Assembly: GCA_905221605.1 (NCBI GenBank)
Contig: CAJNDS010001002.1
Coordinates: 451,337 to 515,336 of the forward strand
Reading direction: 5' to 3'
DNA length: 64,000 nucleotides
Source: Symbiodinium natans
Lineage: Eukaryota; Sar; Dinophyceae; Suessiales; Symbiodiniaceae
Shown here: positions 24,159 through 53,520 of the stretch, one piece after another
Position numbering within the stretch: position 1 is the first letter of the stretch
How the letters are laid out: each line of letters opens with the position of its first letter
Made by a program: the position numbers and the translations under genes
The notes under the pieces: model-generated
The model's input: the letters and a program-made list of their open reading frames with translations, nothing else
Told to the model about the DNA's origin: nothing
Database searches by the model: none

Positions 24159-24405
24159 TAGCTACTACGCGCTGCACCATTCCAAGGCCACTCCCCTGAT
24201 GTGCTGCATCGTCTGTGGCTGCTTTGATGCAGCAGCCGCTCTCATTGCAGCCGGAGCTCGGCTCGACCTCAAGAATCATCGTGGGAAGACCGCTGCGGAT
24301 TTGGCCCAAGAGAATGGGGCCCCGGACTTTGTCCTGGAAGCCCTTCAGCTTCGACCACCGGAGTGTGTGCACCTGGCCCAGGGCACGCTGTCTGCGCAAG
24401 TGTAG
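24159..24405 (+). CDS. Terminal ankyrin-repeat exon, same gene
   Basis: After a pyrimidine-rich stretch and a GCCAAG acceptor the exon reads VSYYALHHSKATPLMCCIV, then CGCFDAAAALIAAGARLDLK and NHRGKTAADLAQENG. This is a complete ankyrin repeat plus the start of another. It ends at a stop at 24403-24405, giving a plausible C terminus. The whole gene would encode roughly 600 residues. Confidence 0.7.
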
Positions 24406-24859
24406 ATTCGCAGCATTTCGCAGCTATGTGCTCAGTTCAGTGGAAGAAGTTCCTGTCTCACCAGGCCATCTTTCCCTCTGTCGGCAGCTTGAAGTTGCCA
24501 TAGTGACTAGTAACTAGTGACTAACTGTGACAATGGGGCCATGTTCCTATTTTGATGAACGCTGTGCAAGTGCCTTGTCTGCACTTTGCACTTTTTGCAT
24601 TTTAAATACTTTGTGTGGTTTGTGCTGTCTGCTTGCCTGTTTCGTCGTGTTTCACCTGTAGCAGCCCGTGGTTTGCTATGCGAGTTCACAGACCAAACAT
24701 GAGATGCAAAAAAGTTGCTGCTTTCCCCAGATGGGCCAGCTTATACAGTTGCTTACAGAATTCTAGCTTCGAAGAAGCCTCGTTATCGGTCCTTCAACGA
24801 GGTGAAAGACATACCTTTCGGGCAGCCACCAGTTCAAAGTTGCCTCAGGGAGACATTGC

Positions 24860-46112
<21,253 letters not shown>

Positions 46113-46685
46113 CCGCGAACCTTTGAGACTCCTGAGCCACAAACTCGCCTTCTCTGGAAGCCGCAAAGAGGAGCAGCTCGTGCGCCAAACGAGGCGGGCC
46201 ACAGAGGCCGAGGAGGCATCGGTTAGGGTAGACTCGGGGGTATTAGGGGCTCAGTGCTGCTTCGGGGACTCAGTTTGGGTATGTATCTGATATGGTCTGA
46301 ATCGCCGATGGTGAATGTGTCTAGTAAACCACGTTTAAGACTGTGCGCTTATGAAGGAACTATGCTCCGTTGAACACGCCATGCAGATGTCCAGGGCCTC
46401 GTGAGTGGGACCTGGTTCGTCTGTAGGACGATGGCTTGTTAAAGGTAAAACCGCGAAACCACACATGCTACGCTCAGTGCTGGATCTCTAGGTCGCTGTG
46501 CTGGCTCTGCCGCTCATCTTGCTGCATGCCTGGTGGTGTGAAGGTTGTGTGAGCTCCGCTTAACAGCCTCGCAGGCACTTCGGGGTGAACGCGGCGTGGC
46601 CGAGGGTGAGGTGCTCCACCATTCCACAGCTTTTTGAGACATCCTGTTTTCGAAGAATGCTAGCGGCAGTCTGATTGTGCGCCTG

Positions 46686-47054
46686 TAGTACCACTACCAC
46701 TACCACCACTACCACTACCACTACCACTACCACTACCAGTACCAGTACCACTACCACTATACCAGTACCAGTACCAGTGCCAGTGCCAGTGCCAGTGCCA
46801 GTACCAGTACCAGTACCAGTACCAGTACTACCACTGCCACTACCAGCACTACCACGAAAAGTACTACCACACCAGCACTACCATTCCTCCTCCTCCTCCT
46901 ACTACTACTACTACGACGACTACTACGACGACAACGACGACGACGACTACTACTACTACTACTACTACTCCTGCTGCGGCTGCTGCGGCTGCTGCTGCTA
47001 GTACTACTACTACTACTGCTGCTGCTACTACTACTACTACTACTACAACTCTTA

Positions 47055-47089
<35 letters not shown>

Positions 47090-47096
47090 GCTGCTG

Positions 47097-47127
<31 letters not shown>

Positions 47128-47141
47128 CACTACCACTACCG

Positions 47142-47232
<91 letters not shown>

Positions 47233-47264
47233 AATTGTTCTTATTACTACTACTACTACTACTT

Positions 47265-47309
<45 letters not shown>

Positions 47310-47318
47310 TTACTATTC

Positions 47319-47393
<75 letters not shown>

Positions 47394-47407
47394 TTCTATT
47401 ACTATTC

Positions 47408-47443
<36 letters not shown>

Positions 47444-47458
47444 TTATTACTACTACTT
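46686..47458. repeat. TAC/ACT trinucleotide array
   Basis: About 770 bp of ACT/TAC triplets. The left 180 bp is mixed (CAGTAC, CAGTGC, CCACTA variants), the middle has GAC and GCT islands, and the right 250 bp is nearly pure ACT with two TATTACTATTCC interruptions. Long poly-Val, poly-Leu, poly-Thr and poly-Tyr readings are artefacts. It ends about 90 bp before the retroelement's spliced-leader relic. Confidence 0.97.
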
Positions 47459-47552
47459 GTGAGCAGGTCTAAGCACGCACGTTGCATGTGCAGAGCTGCC
47501 GGGACCAGTACTGTAGTCTTCTTTGCATGTGTAGGTTTGCAATTCGTTTCAA

Positions 47553-47570
47553 TGCCAATTTTGGCTCAAG
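47553..47570 (+). other. Relic of the dinoflagellate spliced leader
   Basis: TGCCAATTTTGGCTCAAG differs from the end of the conserved dinoflagellate spliced leader (which ends AGCCATTTTGGCTCAAG) by one inserted A and one changed base; its last 13 bases, ATTTTGGCTCAAG, are exact. The leader is normally added to mRNAs by trans-splicing, so a genomic copy upstream of a gene suggests that a spliced mRNA was reverse transcribed into the genome. It lies 364 bases before the Gag start codon and probably marks the 5' end of the retroelement copy. Confidence 0.6.
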
Positions 47571-47933
47571 TACCGAGCTTGTGCCTTTGAGCACGGTAGT
47601 GTCGTACAGTAGCTCTTAGGTTGCTGTGCGGTCCGACCGGACGCACTCAGGCGTAGCTGCACAAGTGCTTGAACTCGCGAAGTCGTAAAACAGCGTGACC
47701 GGGCTGTGATTGCATTGGCTTAGTGCAAGTCCAGTGCTGGTCGACTTCACAATTGGGGGCTGTTCTGGGAAATACAGCTCTTGTGCCTACGGCCCGAGTG
47801 GGCAAGCATTGCTTTGCTTGTCTGTCGCGGTCCGTGACCTGGACGCGTGGACTGTGTGCCACGCTTGCGGCCTGTTAACCAAGGCGCGGCGCTTCGCGTG
47901 CCACGCCTGCGGCCTGTTTACCAAGGCGCGGCA
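47571..47933 (+). promoter_or_regulatory. 5' leader of the retroelement with hairpins
   Basis: No long terminal repeat partner is visible at the other end inside the window. The leader holds one member of the covarying hairpin family (47820-47852) and then two tandem 42-bp units (47856-47897 and 47898-47939). Each unit has TGCGGCCTG, then TTAACC or TTTACC, then AAGGCGCGG, and can fold with the same TGC, bulged G and GCG plan. The second unit ends across the Gag ATG, so the hairpins could influence translation start. Confidence 0.45.
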
Positions 47934-50900
47934 ATGTCCGCAGAGGTAGCAGGTCAGGCCGAGGGCGTCACCCTCCTCGAAGCTATCGAGGGTGGAGACG
48001 TTCCCTATCCCGAGCGGATGAGCTACGTCGCTTGGCTTAAGTGGCGTAGGGAGACTGGCAGCCGTCCGTTGTCCAAGCGGGATGGGATCAGTACTACGCC
48101 AGAGCAAGAGGCGGCTCTCTGGCGGAAAGTCATGAAGTTCCTCCATGACGCCGAAGACGAGGACGAGGATGAGGAGGAAGAAGAAGAGGACTCCGAGCTA
48201 GTCCCTGAGGCCTCGGGCACTGGAGGCGACAGTCCGCCGCGGGTGGACGTCAGCGCCGCGGCTAGGGAGCTGGCCATGGTCCCTACCGGTGCTGCCTATG
48301 CCCCTGCTACGGCACCGGGGTCCCGCCCGGCGGGACCGTCCGGTCCGCCGTCGACAGCAGGTTCGGTGCCAGGCACCGCAGAGGGCTTGCAGGCGGAGCT
48401 GCGCGCGATTTTCCGTCCAGACCAGGAACCGGTCGCGGACTACTTGACGCGCGTTTCGCGGATTGTCCTCGCGCTGAAAGCGCATGGAGTCACGGTGAGC
48501 TCCCGTGACCTTGACGCCTTAAGCACCAAAGCCACCCTCCTTGCGGATGAGTTCTCCAAGATAGGCGGGGACTGGCATCCGACAAAGATGGTCCGTCGGC
48601 TGCGGACCAGATTCTCGGTCGCGGCTTTGCGCGGTGGCGAGGACCCCGAAGACGCAGAGGAGATTCAGCGCGAAATCCAATGCATCGGGGAGCTTATCCT
48701 CGCGCTAGGGGGAAAAGAAAGCTCGAGCCAAGAGAAGGTTTGGAGCTCCCCGTCCGATGTGCCAGTTGAAGCCGTGGGGCCGCGTTCCCCAGGGCTCCCA
48801 CAGCCTGCGACTGCAAGTGGGTTGGGGGTAGGTTTGGACCGTGGAGGTTTGCACACTGCCGAGGTTGCAGGTGGTCCTTCCGCGGCCCGTGACCTGGGCG
48901 CGACGGACGGCGATTCCCCTTTGCGCGCGAAGCTTGCGGCGCTGGAGATGGAGATAGAAGCCCTGAAGCGAGGTTCAGACGGCGGAGGTTCGCAGACCGG
49001 GTCCCAAAACCCGGCGGGCGATTTCGCCGCCGCACTCGCCGCCCAAACTGAAGCGCTGAAAGAAGCGTTAGCGCAGAGGGGCGGGCAAAGCTCCATAACG
49101 ACGGTCAAAACTGACCTCACGTGGCCGACGCTGACCGACGACAAGTCGGACGCGCGAGACGTTGTCCTGTTCTACGAGGATTTCGAGGACGTCTGCGCGC
49201 TGGCCAACAACTGCCGCGGTATGAGTGCGCGCGAGAAGCTGCTAGCGCTACGCGGGCGCTGCCGCGGCTCGCGCATGAAGACGTACACGAACGCGTACCG
49301 CGCGGCGTGGAAGTCGGGAGAGGTTCTCTCCGATCCACAGGCGGTGTACGACCGCATCAAGAACAAGCACTTGATGTTCGGGGAATCGCGGGAGGAAAGA
49401 GAAGTCCGCGTGGATGGTGAGCATGCCTCCCTCGCTAAGGGTAAGCTCACAGGCCACCAATTCGAGCCTTTGTTTGAGGCATCGATCGCGGACCTTGAGG
49501 CGGTGGGTCTTGGGAAGACCCCACGAGAGTTGTATCTCTCGTACCTCCGCAAGATGCCCCCGTATCTCCAAAAGGAGATACGTAACGACAAGCGGTTGTG
49601 GCCCGGCGATCCCAAGGATGGCGGGCTGCGAGGGCCGCAGACTTGGGAGGAGAGCCACAAGGTCGTCTTGGAGTACGAACAGAGGGAAGCAGCTCACCGG
49701 GCTGTTTCCCACTCTGTGTACTCAGCGACCGGCTCTCAGAGCGCGGACCCGTCGGTCGCGCTAGCCGAGGCTCAGAAGGAGATTAGGAGCCTCAAGGCCG
49801 CTGCGAAGGCTGCTGCGAAAGGAGCAGCTGCCGCGGCCAAAGCTGGCGCGGATCAGACGTTTGCCGCTGCGTCGAAGGGAGCTGGCAAAGGAGCGGACAA
49901 GAAGATCTGCTTCCACTTTCGCGACCACGGGAATTGCCCGAAAGGGGATGCCTGCCCGTACAGCCACGACAAGGAGCTTCGCAGAAAAGCTCTCGCGGCC
50001 AAGAAGGGTGACCAAACCTTTGCCACGGCGAAAGGTAAGGGCAAGGGGAAGGGAGGTGGCAAGGCAAAGGCCAACGCAAAGCCTAAGGCTGCGGCCAAAG
50101 GCGCGGCAAAGCCACCAGGCACTGTTTGCCCCTTTTTCTCCAAGAATGGGTCGTGCAAGAAAGGAGCCAGCTGCGACATGGTCCACAACCTGACGACCTC
50201 AGGAGGGACGCCGGCCTTGCCTGCCAACTGGGCCCCGCCCTCCGGTGCTTCCATGTCTAACCCCTTCGCCGCGTTCAGTGTCCAGATAGGCAGCTCAGGC
50301 GTCCAGGCAGGCGTCTCAGGAGCCGCAGGACGCGCCGCGGTGCAGCAGCACGCGCTTCCGTTGAGCAAGGGCGGGCGGGACAAGTTCGCCACCCTGGACG
50401 ATCTGCCGAAGGACTGGTGGAGCCTGGCAGACAACGAGCCAGGAGGCTACCAGTACAGAACGGTAGTCCAGGTGCTCGACCGTAAGGTCGAGTGCATGCT
50501 CGACGGATGCGCCGGCGCAAACCACGTGACAGAGGAACTCGTGGTGGGCATGATGAACCGGGCTGCAGAGCTGGGGATCGGCACCGAAGATCCCGGCTTC
50601 CCGGTCGTGAGACTCGAAAAGTGGGTCCACCCCGAATACGTGCATGGCATTGCTTCGGGAGCCCCCGTTCCTCTGAAGGGGGCAGCAGTCTTGCGCGTCA
50701 CGCTGCTGGAAGGCAGGACGGCGGACGACTGTCGCCCCAATACTGAAATTTTCGTGCGATGCAAAATCGCTGCCAGGGGGACGTCCGATTGGCACGGGCT
50801 GATCCTCGGCGGCAGAGCGTTGGACTGCGCCGGAAGGATGGGCCTGGGTTTCAGGCCGGGTCCCGACTTTCACGTCCTCGACACGCTGGGAATCAGGATG

Positions 50901-51503
50901 CCCAGATGTGAGGATCACAGCAAGACCCGGAAGGACAGGGCCTACGCCTTTGAAGCGCGGTTGTCAAGCCTGGACGACGCGTCATGCACCGAGCCTGGGG
51001 GCGGAAGTCGTGAGCTTCTCCGCTATGACGGGGAAGAGCCGCTCGAGCTCTCGCCAGGTGATGGGGTGCTGGTGCCAGTCGTGCGGGAGACAGGAGTCTC
51101 CGCAGAGGGATCCCTGTCCGAAGTTGTGCTTCCGGTTGAGTGTGGGGTTGAGGCTGTGCCAGGTCAGGAGAGGGTAAGGGGTTTGTTTTGCTTGCAGCCC
51201 AAGAGTGTGACCACTCTCTCCAGCGGGGCGAGGTTGTTGCGGAAGTGCGTTCCGGCCTCGTCAGCACTGCGGCTTGTGGTTGTGGCGCGATTGAGACGGT
51301 GTTCGAGTCGGAGCCGTCTCCGCAGGCATGTGCGGATTGTGGGGTCGCCGTTGCTACGGTTGACCATGACCCGTGCTTTGCTTGCGGGTCCGCGTCCAGG
51401 GCCGCGGCAAGAAGCTTCCAAGGTTGTTCCTCGTGTGCGCGGTCCTTTGGGCGGCTGCGTACCGGCGCCAGGATCGGTGTGCTATCGGTCCTTGCTGCGG
51501 TGA
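47934..51503 (+). CDS. Gag polyprotein with CCCH zinc fingers and aspartic protease
   Basis: 1189 codons from the ATG at 47934, chosen because MSAEVAGQAEGV starts the ordered protein; an open extension upstream only reads the 42-bp repeats. An acidic run (Asp/Glu, residues about 77-89) and an Ala/Lys-rich tract precede two perfect C-x8-C-x5-C-x3-H fingers starting at residues 659 and 732, the likely RNA-binding nucleocapsid. The retropepsin-like protease follows: LDGCAGANHV around D857, in place of the usual D-S/T-G-A, and GLILGGRALD near residue 957 as the family's I-L-G helix. The last 110 codons or so overlap the next reading frame; the useful Gag-Pol track leaves this frame near 51165-51190. 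Confidence 0.85.
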   Translation: MSAEVAGQAEGVTLLEAIEGGDVPYPERMSYVAWLKWRRETGSRPLSKRDGISTTPEQEAALWRKVMKFLHDAEDEDEDEEEEEEDSELVPEASGTGGDSPPRVDVSAAARELAMVPTGAAYAPATAPGSRPAGPSGPPSTAGSVPGTAEGLQAELRAIFRPDQEPVADYLTRVSRIVLALKAHGVTVSSRDLDALSTKATLLADEFSKIGGDWHPTKMVRRLRTRFSVAALRGGEDPEDAEEIQREIQCIGELILALGGKESSSQEKVWSSPSDVPVEAVGPRSPGLPQPATASGLGVGLDRGGLHTAEVAGGPSAARDLGATDGDSPLRAKLAALEMEIEALKRGSDGGGSQTGSQNPAGDFAAALAAQTEALKEALAQRGGQSSITTVKTDLTWPTLTDDKSDARDVVLFYEDFEDVCALANNCRGMSAREKLLALRGRCRGSRMKTYTNAYRAAWKSGEVLSDPQAVYDRIKNKHLMFGESREEREVRVDGEHASLAKGKLTGHQFEPLFEASIADLEAVGLGKTPRELYLSYLRKMPPYLQKEIRNDKRLWPGDPKDGGLRGPQTWEESHKVVLEYEQREAAHRAVSHSVYSATGSQSADPSVALAEAQKEIRSLKAAAKAAAKGAAAAAKAGADQTFAAASKGAGKGADKKICFHFRDHGNCPKGDACPYSHDKELRRKALAAKKGDQTFATAKGKGKGKGGGKAKANAKPKAAAKGAAKPPGTVCPFFSKNGSCKKGASCDMVHNLTTSGGTPALPANWAPPSGASMSNPFAAFSVQIGSSGVQAGVSGAAGRAAVQQHALPLSKGGRDKFATLDDLPKDWWSLADNEPGGYQYRTVVQVLDRKVECMLDGCAGANHVTEELVVGMMNRAAELGIGTEDPGFPVVRLEKWVHPEYVHGIASGAPVPLKGAAVLRVTLLEGRTADDCRPNTEIFVRCKIAARGTSDWHGLILGGRALDCAGRMGLGFRPGPDFHVLDTLGIRMPRCEDHSKTRKDRAYAFEARLSSLDDASCTEPGGGSRELLRYDGEEPLELSPGDGVLVPVVRETGVSAEGSLSEVVLPVECGVEAVPGQERVRGLFCLQPKSVTTLSSGARLLRKCVPASSALRLVVVARLRRCSSRSRLRRHVRIVGSPLLRLTMTRALLAGPRPGPRQEASKVVPRVRGPLGGCVPAPGSVCYRSLLR
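48319..48337. repeat. Perfect 9-bp inverted repeat
   Basis: GGTCCCGCC, one base, then GGCGGGACC, inside the Gag coding frame (Ser-Arg-Pro-Ala-Gly-Pro). It is separate from the bulged hairpin family. Confidence 0.7.
48874..48908. repeat. Covarying hairpin copy, in Gag
   Basis: Inner stem GCCC with GGGC, loop GTGACCT, bulged G, CGC with GCG, then an outer stem GTCC with GGAC past a small internal loop. See the findings for the family. Confidence 0.6.
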
Positions 51504-53131
51504 CTGTTCTCGCTTCGGTGTGGGGCGGGAGCGGCCCGGTTGGGCGCCCTGTTGAGGAGCCTGGAGTGCTTACTTGCTTGGACCACCTTCCAAGCGTCGA
51601 CAGCTGGTGGGAGGCGCCGGGTGGTTACGCGTCTGTGTGGGGTAGGCGCCCTGCGCAGAAGGACCTTGGGACCCTGGCGGTCGAGAAGGCGCCTTACGAA
51701 ACGTGCTTGCTTCAGCGCGCAGGTGAGGCGTGGCGTCTTTGGGACACGAGGGATTTGCGTGTGGCGGAAAGCGTTGCGTGCAGCGATGAAGTTCCCGTCA
51801 CCGAACGCCTCGCGGTCTTTAGGACGCGCAAGGGGCCACGCTGGGCTGGCTGGCGTGAGGGATCGGCCACGGCTGGAAGAGGCGCAAGTGACGCTGTGCG
51901 CCCAGCAGACGCGGTCGACACGGCGCGCTGCCCGAGCTATCATATCGTGGAGAGCTGGGATATCGACAAGATGATCGAAGAGCCTCCAACGGACTACTAT
52001 TATGAGAAGCTCGCGGCAGATATGCGCGCCCGGCACCCTAAGGCGTGCCCGCACCTCCTCGACCACCTCGTTTCCTTAGAGGGTTTCCTAGACAAGTCAA
52101 TCTTGTTTGGGTTCTCCTTTGGAATCAGCAAGGCCGAAGTTTGTGTCTCCAAAGGCAAGCTCCTAGGACACAACATTGGGCGGGACGGGAGTTCGCCTGA
52201 CGAAGAGCGTTGTCAGGCGGTGATTGACTTTCCCCCGCTCTGGGAGAAGCTTCACATTCAGCAATTTTTGGGTTGCGCAAATTGGTTGCGCGGCTACCTG
52301 CCTGTTGAGTATGGGCACGCAGCCAAGATTTTAGGGCAGTGGCAGAAGCCAGGCGCCGTCTTTCCTGAAGGCGGGCTGGGCTCAGCCGCCACCGAGGGTT
52401 GCAAAGCCTTTAAAGCGATTAAGCGCATGATGCAGAACCGCATCAATTTGGCTACCTTCGATGAGGCCTCTGCTGCGGATGGGTCGTGTCCCCTTGAGCA
52501 GATCGCGGATGCGTCGGGCATCGCGGTAGGGGGCAGCGTCGTGCAGATGACGCGTGACTTGAGTCAGCTCAAAGTGCTTATGACGCACTCAAAGAGCTTG
52601 ACCCCCGCGCAGCAGAACTGGCCGCCCTTGATACAGGAGGCGTTTGCCCAGCTCGAGGTAAAGCGGGCGACACGCCGCATGTTTGGCTCTATTCGGACTC
52701 TGTGTTGGACAGATCATGCCAACCTTACCCGAGCGCAAACGTCGGACATCGGAATGGATCCGAAACTCGTCCGGTGGGTTGCGGAAATCCTTATGGATGG
52801 GTCCGAAATAAGGAGCCTTAGCGGTCGCTCAGCGACGCTGGGTGACAGTTTTAGCCGCAATCCCAAGGATCGGGATGCGCTCCTTGCGGCAAGGACGAAA
52901 GATCTCGAGGGCCTTTCGGGCCAACTCCGAGGTTTCGACCTGGACCAGTACCTCGGAGAGGGTACTGAGGGTGACGGACCCGTGCCCTGGCGGTCGGCAA
53001 CGACGCCGTCCCAGAGCCTGCGGGCCGTGTCCAGGCCGCGGCTGTGCCGATGTGCGTCGTCGCAGCCCTTCCGGTGCGCGTCATGGTTGTCTTTGACTAC
53101 GCGCGTTGGAAAGAGCAGGACGCAGAGCTGA
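51170..53131 (+). CDS. Pol segment 1: cysteine-rich and membrane segment, RT C-terminal half, RNase H
   Basis: Frame is -1 relative to Gag and has no ATG in its opening part, so it is reached by frameshift (or the shift is a defect). In order: paired cysteines (C-x-C then three C-x2-C pairs, 51272-51440), a hydrophobic segment IGVLSVLAAVTVLASVW, about 130 unassigned residues, then the part of a Ty3-like reverse transcriptase that normally follows YxDD: HLLDHLVSLEGFL, LLGHNIGRDG and QQFLGCANWLRGYLP. RNase H follows with all four acidic residues in place: IADASG (52507), an E in QEAFAQLE, TDHANL (52708), and GDSFSRNP (about 52840). The RT motifs A-C are missing here and lie 5-6 kb downstream. 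Confidence 0.8.
   Translation, partial: EGKGFVLLAAQECDHSLQRGEVVAEVRSGLVSTAACGCGAIETVFESEPSPQACADCGVAVATVDHDPCFACGSASRAAARSFQGCSSCARSFGRLRTGARIGVLSVLAAVTVLASVWGGSGPVGRPVEEPGVLTCLDHLPSVDSWWEAPGGYASVWGRRPAQKDLGTLAVEKAPYETCLLQRAGEAWRLWDTRDLRVAESVACSDEVPVTERLAVFRTRKGPRWAGWREGSATAGRGASDAVRPADAVDTARCPSYHIVESWDIDKMIEEPPTDYYYEKLAADMRARHPKACPHLLDHLVSLEGFLDKSILFGFSFGISKAEVCVSKGKLLGHNIGRDGSSPDEERCQAVIDFPPLWEKLHIQQFLGCANWLRGYLPVEYGHAAKILGQWQKPGAVFPEGGLGSAATEGCKAFKAIKRMMQNRINLATFDEASAADGSCPLEQIADASGIAVGGSVVQMTRDLSQLKVLMTHSKSLTPAQQNWPPLIQEAFAQLEVKRATRRMFGSIRTLCWTDHANLTRAQTSDIGMDPKLVRWVAEILMDGSEIRSLSGRSATLGDSFSRNPKDRDALLAARTKDLEGLSGQLRGFDLDQYLGEGTEGDGPVPWRSATTPSQSLRAVSRPRLCRCASSQPFRCASWLSLTTRVGKSRTQS
51377..51411. 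repeat. Covarying hairpin copy
   Basis: Inner stem GGTCC with GGGCC, loop GCGTCCA, bulged G, TGC with GCG, bulged T, then TTTGC with GCAAG. One of the copies with an extra inner pair. Confidence 0.6.
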
Positions 53132-53520
53132 CTGAGATCAGGCGCGTCTTCCAAGCGAGCCTCCCTGGAGTTTCTGTGGCTGTCAGGGGTTGTTGGGGTC
53201 CGTTTGAGGATACCGACGGGCTTGCCTCGCATTTCGATTGCGGGGCCGGCAGGCTCGCAGGGACCAAGAAGATCAAGCGGATCAGGGTCGACTTGCTTAC
53301 TTCGTGTGCCAAGGTTCTTAGGGAAGCTTCGGGGTTCCGTCCGCAGTTCCTCGTAGGACTTGGGCAAGGCGGGCTTGTCACAGCCGTCCTTAGGTGGCCT
53401 TTGGTTGTTGAGCTCACGCTCCAAGCAAGGAACCTGCAGCGCAAGGAAGCCAGGGCTGTAGGAGAGTCTTGGGCAGGCATCACTGGCGCACGCAGCAAGG
53501 CCACTTGGAAGTGGCCGAGG
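52985..53520 (+). CDS. Pol linker segment 2
   Basis: Frame is again -1 relative to the segment before. The meaningful reading starts around AVGNDAVPEPAG (about 52990) rather than at the ATG 53044, and runs through MVVFDYARWKEQDAELTEIR, GPFEDTDGLASHFD and FRPQFLVGLGQGGLVTAVLR. The last has the hydrophobic strand and G-x-G-x-G look of an alpha/beta fold, but I do not recognise a family. After about 53500 this frame turns into Arg/Ser noise, and the coherent reading continues in the next frame. A hairpin copy (53015-53043) sits exactly at the RNase H-linker junction. Confidence 0.6.
53015..53043. repeat. Covarying hairpin copy at the RNase H-linker junction
   Basis: AGC, bulged C, TGC, bulged G, GGCC, loop GTGTCCA, then GGCC, GCG and GCT. 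It abuts the ATG at 53044. Confidence 0.6.

Noticed and set aside
46864-47487. 207-codon Val-rich minus-strand frame and Leu-rich + frames
   Set aside because: Pure consequence of the TAC/ACT array.
48665-49144. Large minus-strand frames opposite Gag and Pol (also 49172-49712, 50316-50918, 52714-53424, 60488-61654)
   Set aside because: Shadows of the GC-rich sense frames; the sense strand shows the conserved domains.
49832-50107. Further hairpin-like copies in the Ala/Lys-rich part of Gag (49832-49850, 50089-50107)
   Set aside because: They fit the TGC/CGC, bulged G, GCG plan but can be explained by repeated GCG-GCC-AAA-GGC codons; not counted in the family.
51173-51199. A 24-nt GTAAGG...TTGCAG stretch at the Gag-Pol overlap that looks like a tiny intron
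   Set aside because: Too short for a spliceosomal intron, and removing a multiple of three would not repair the frame.
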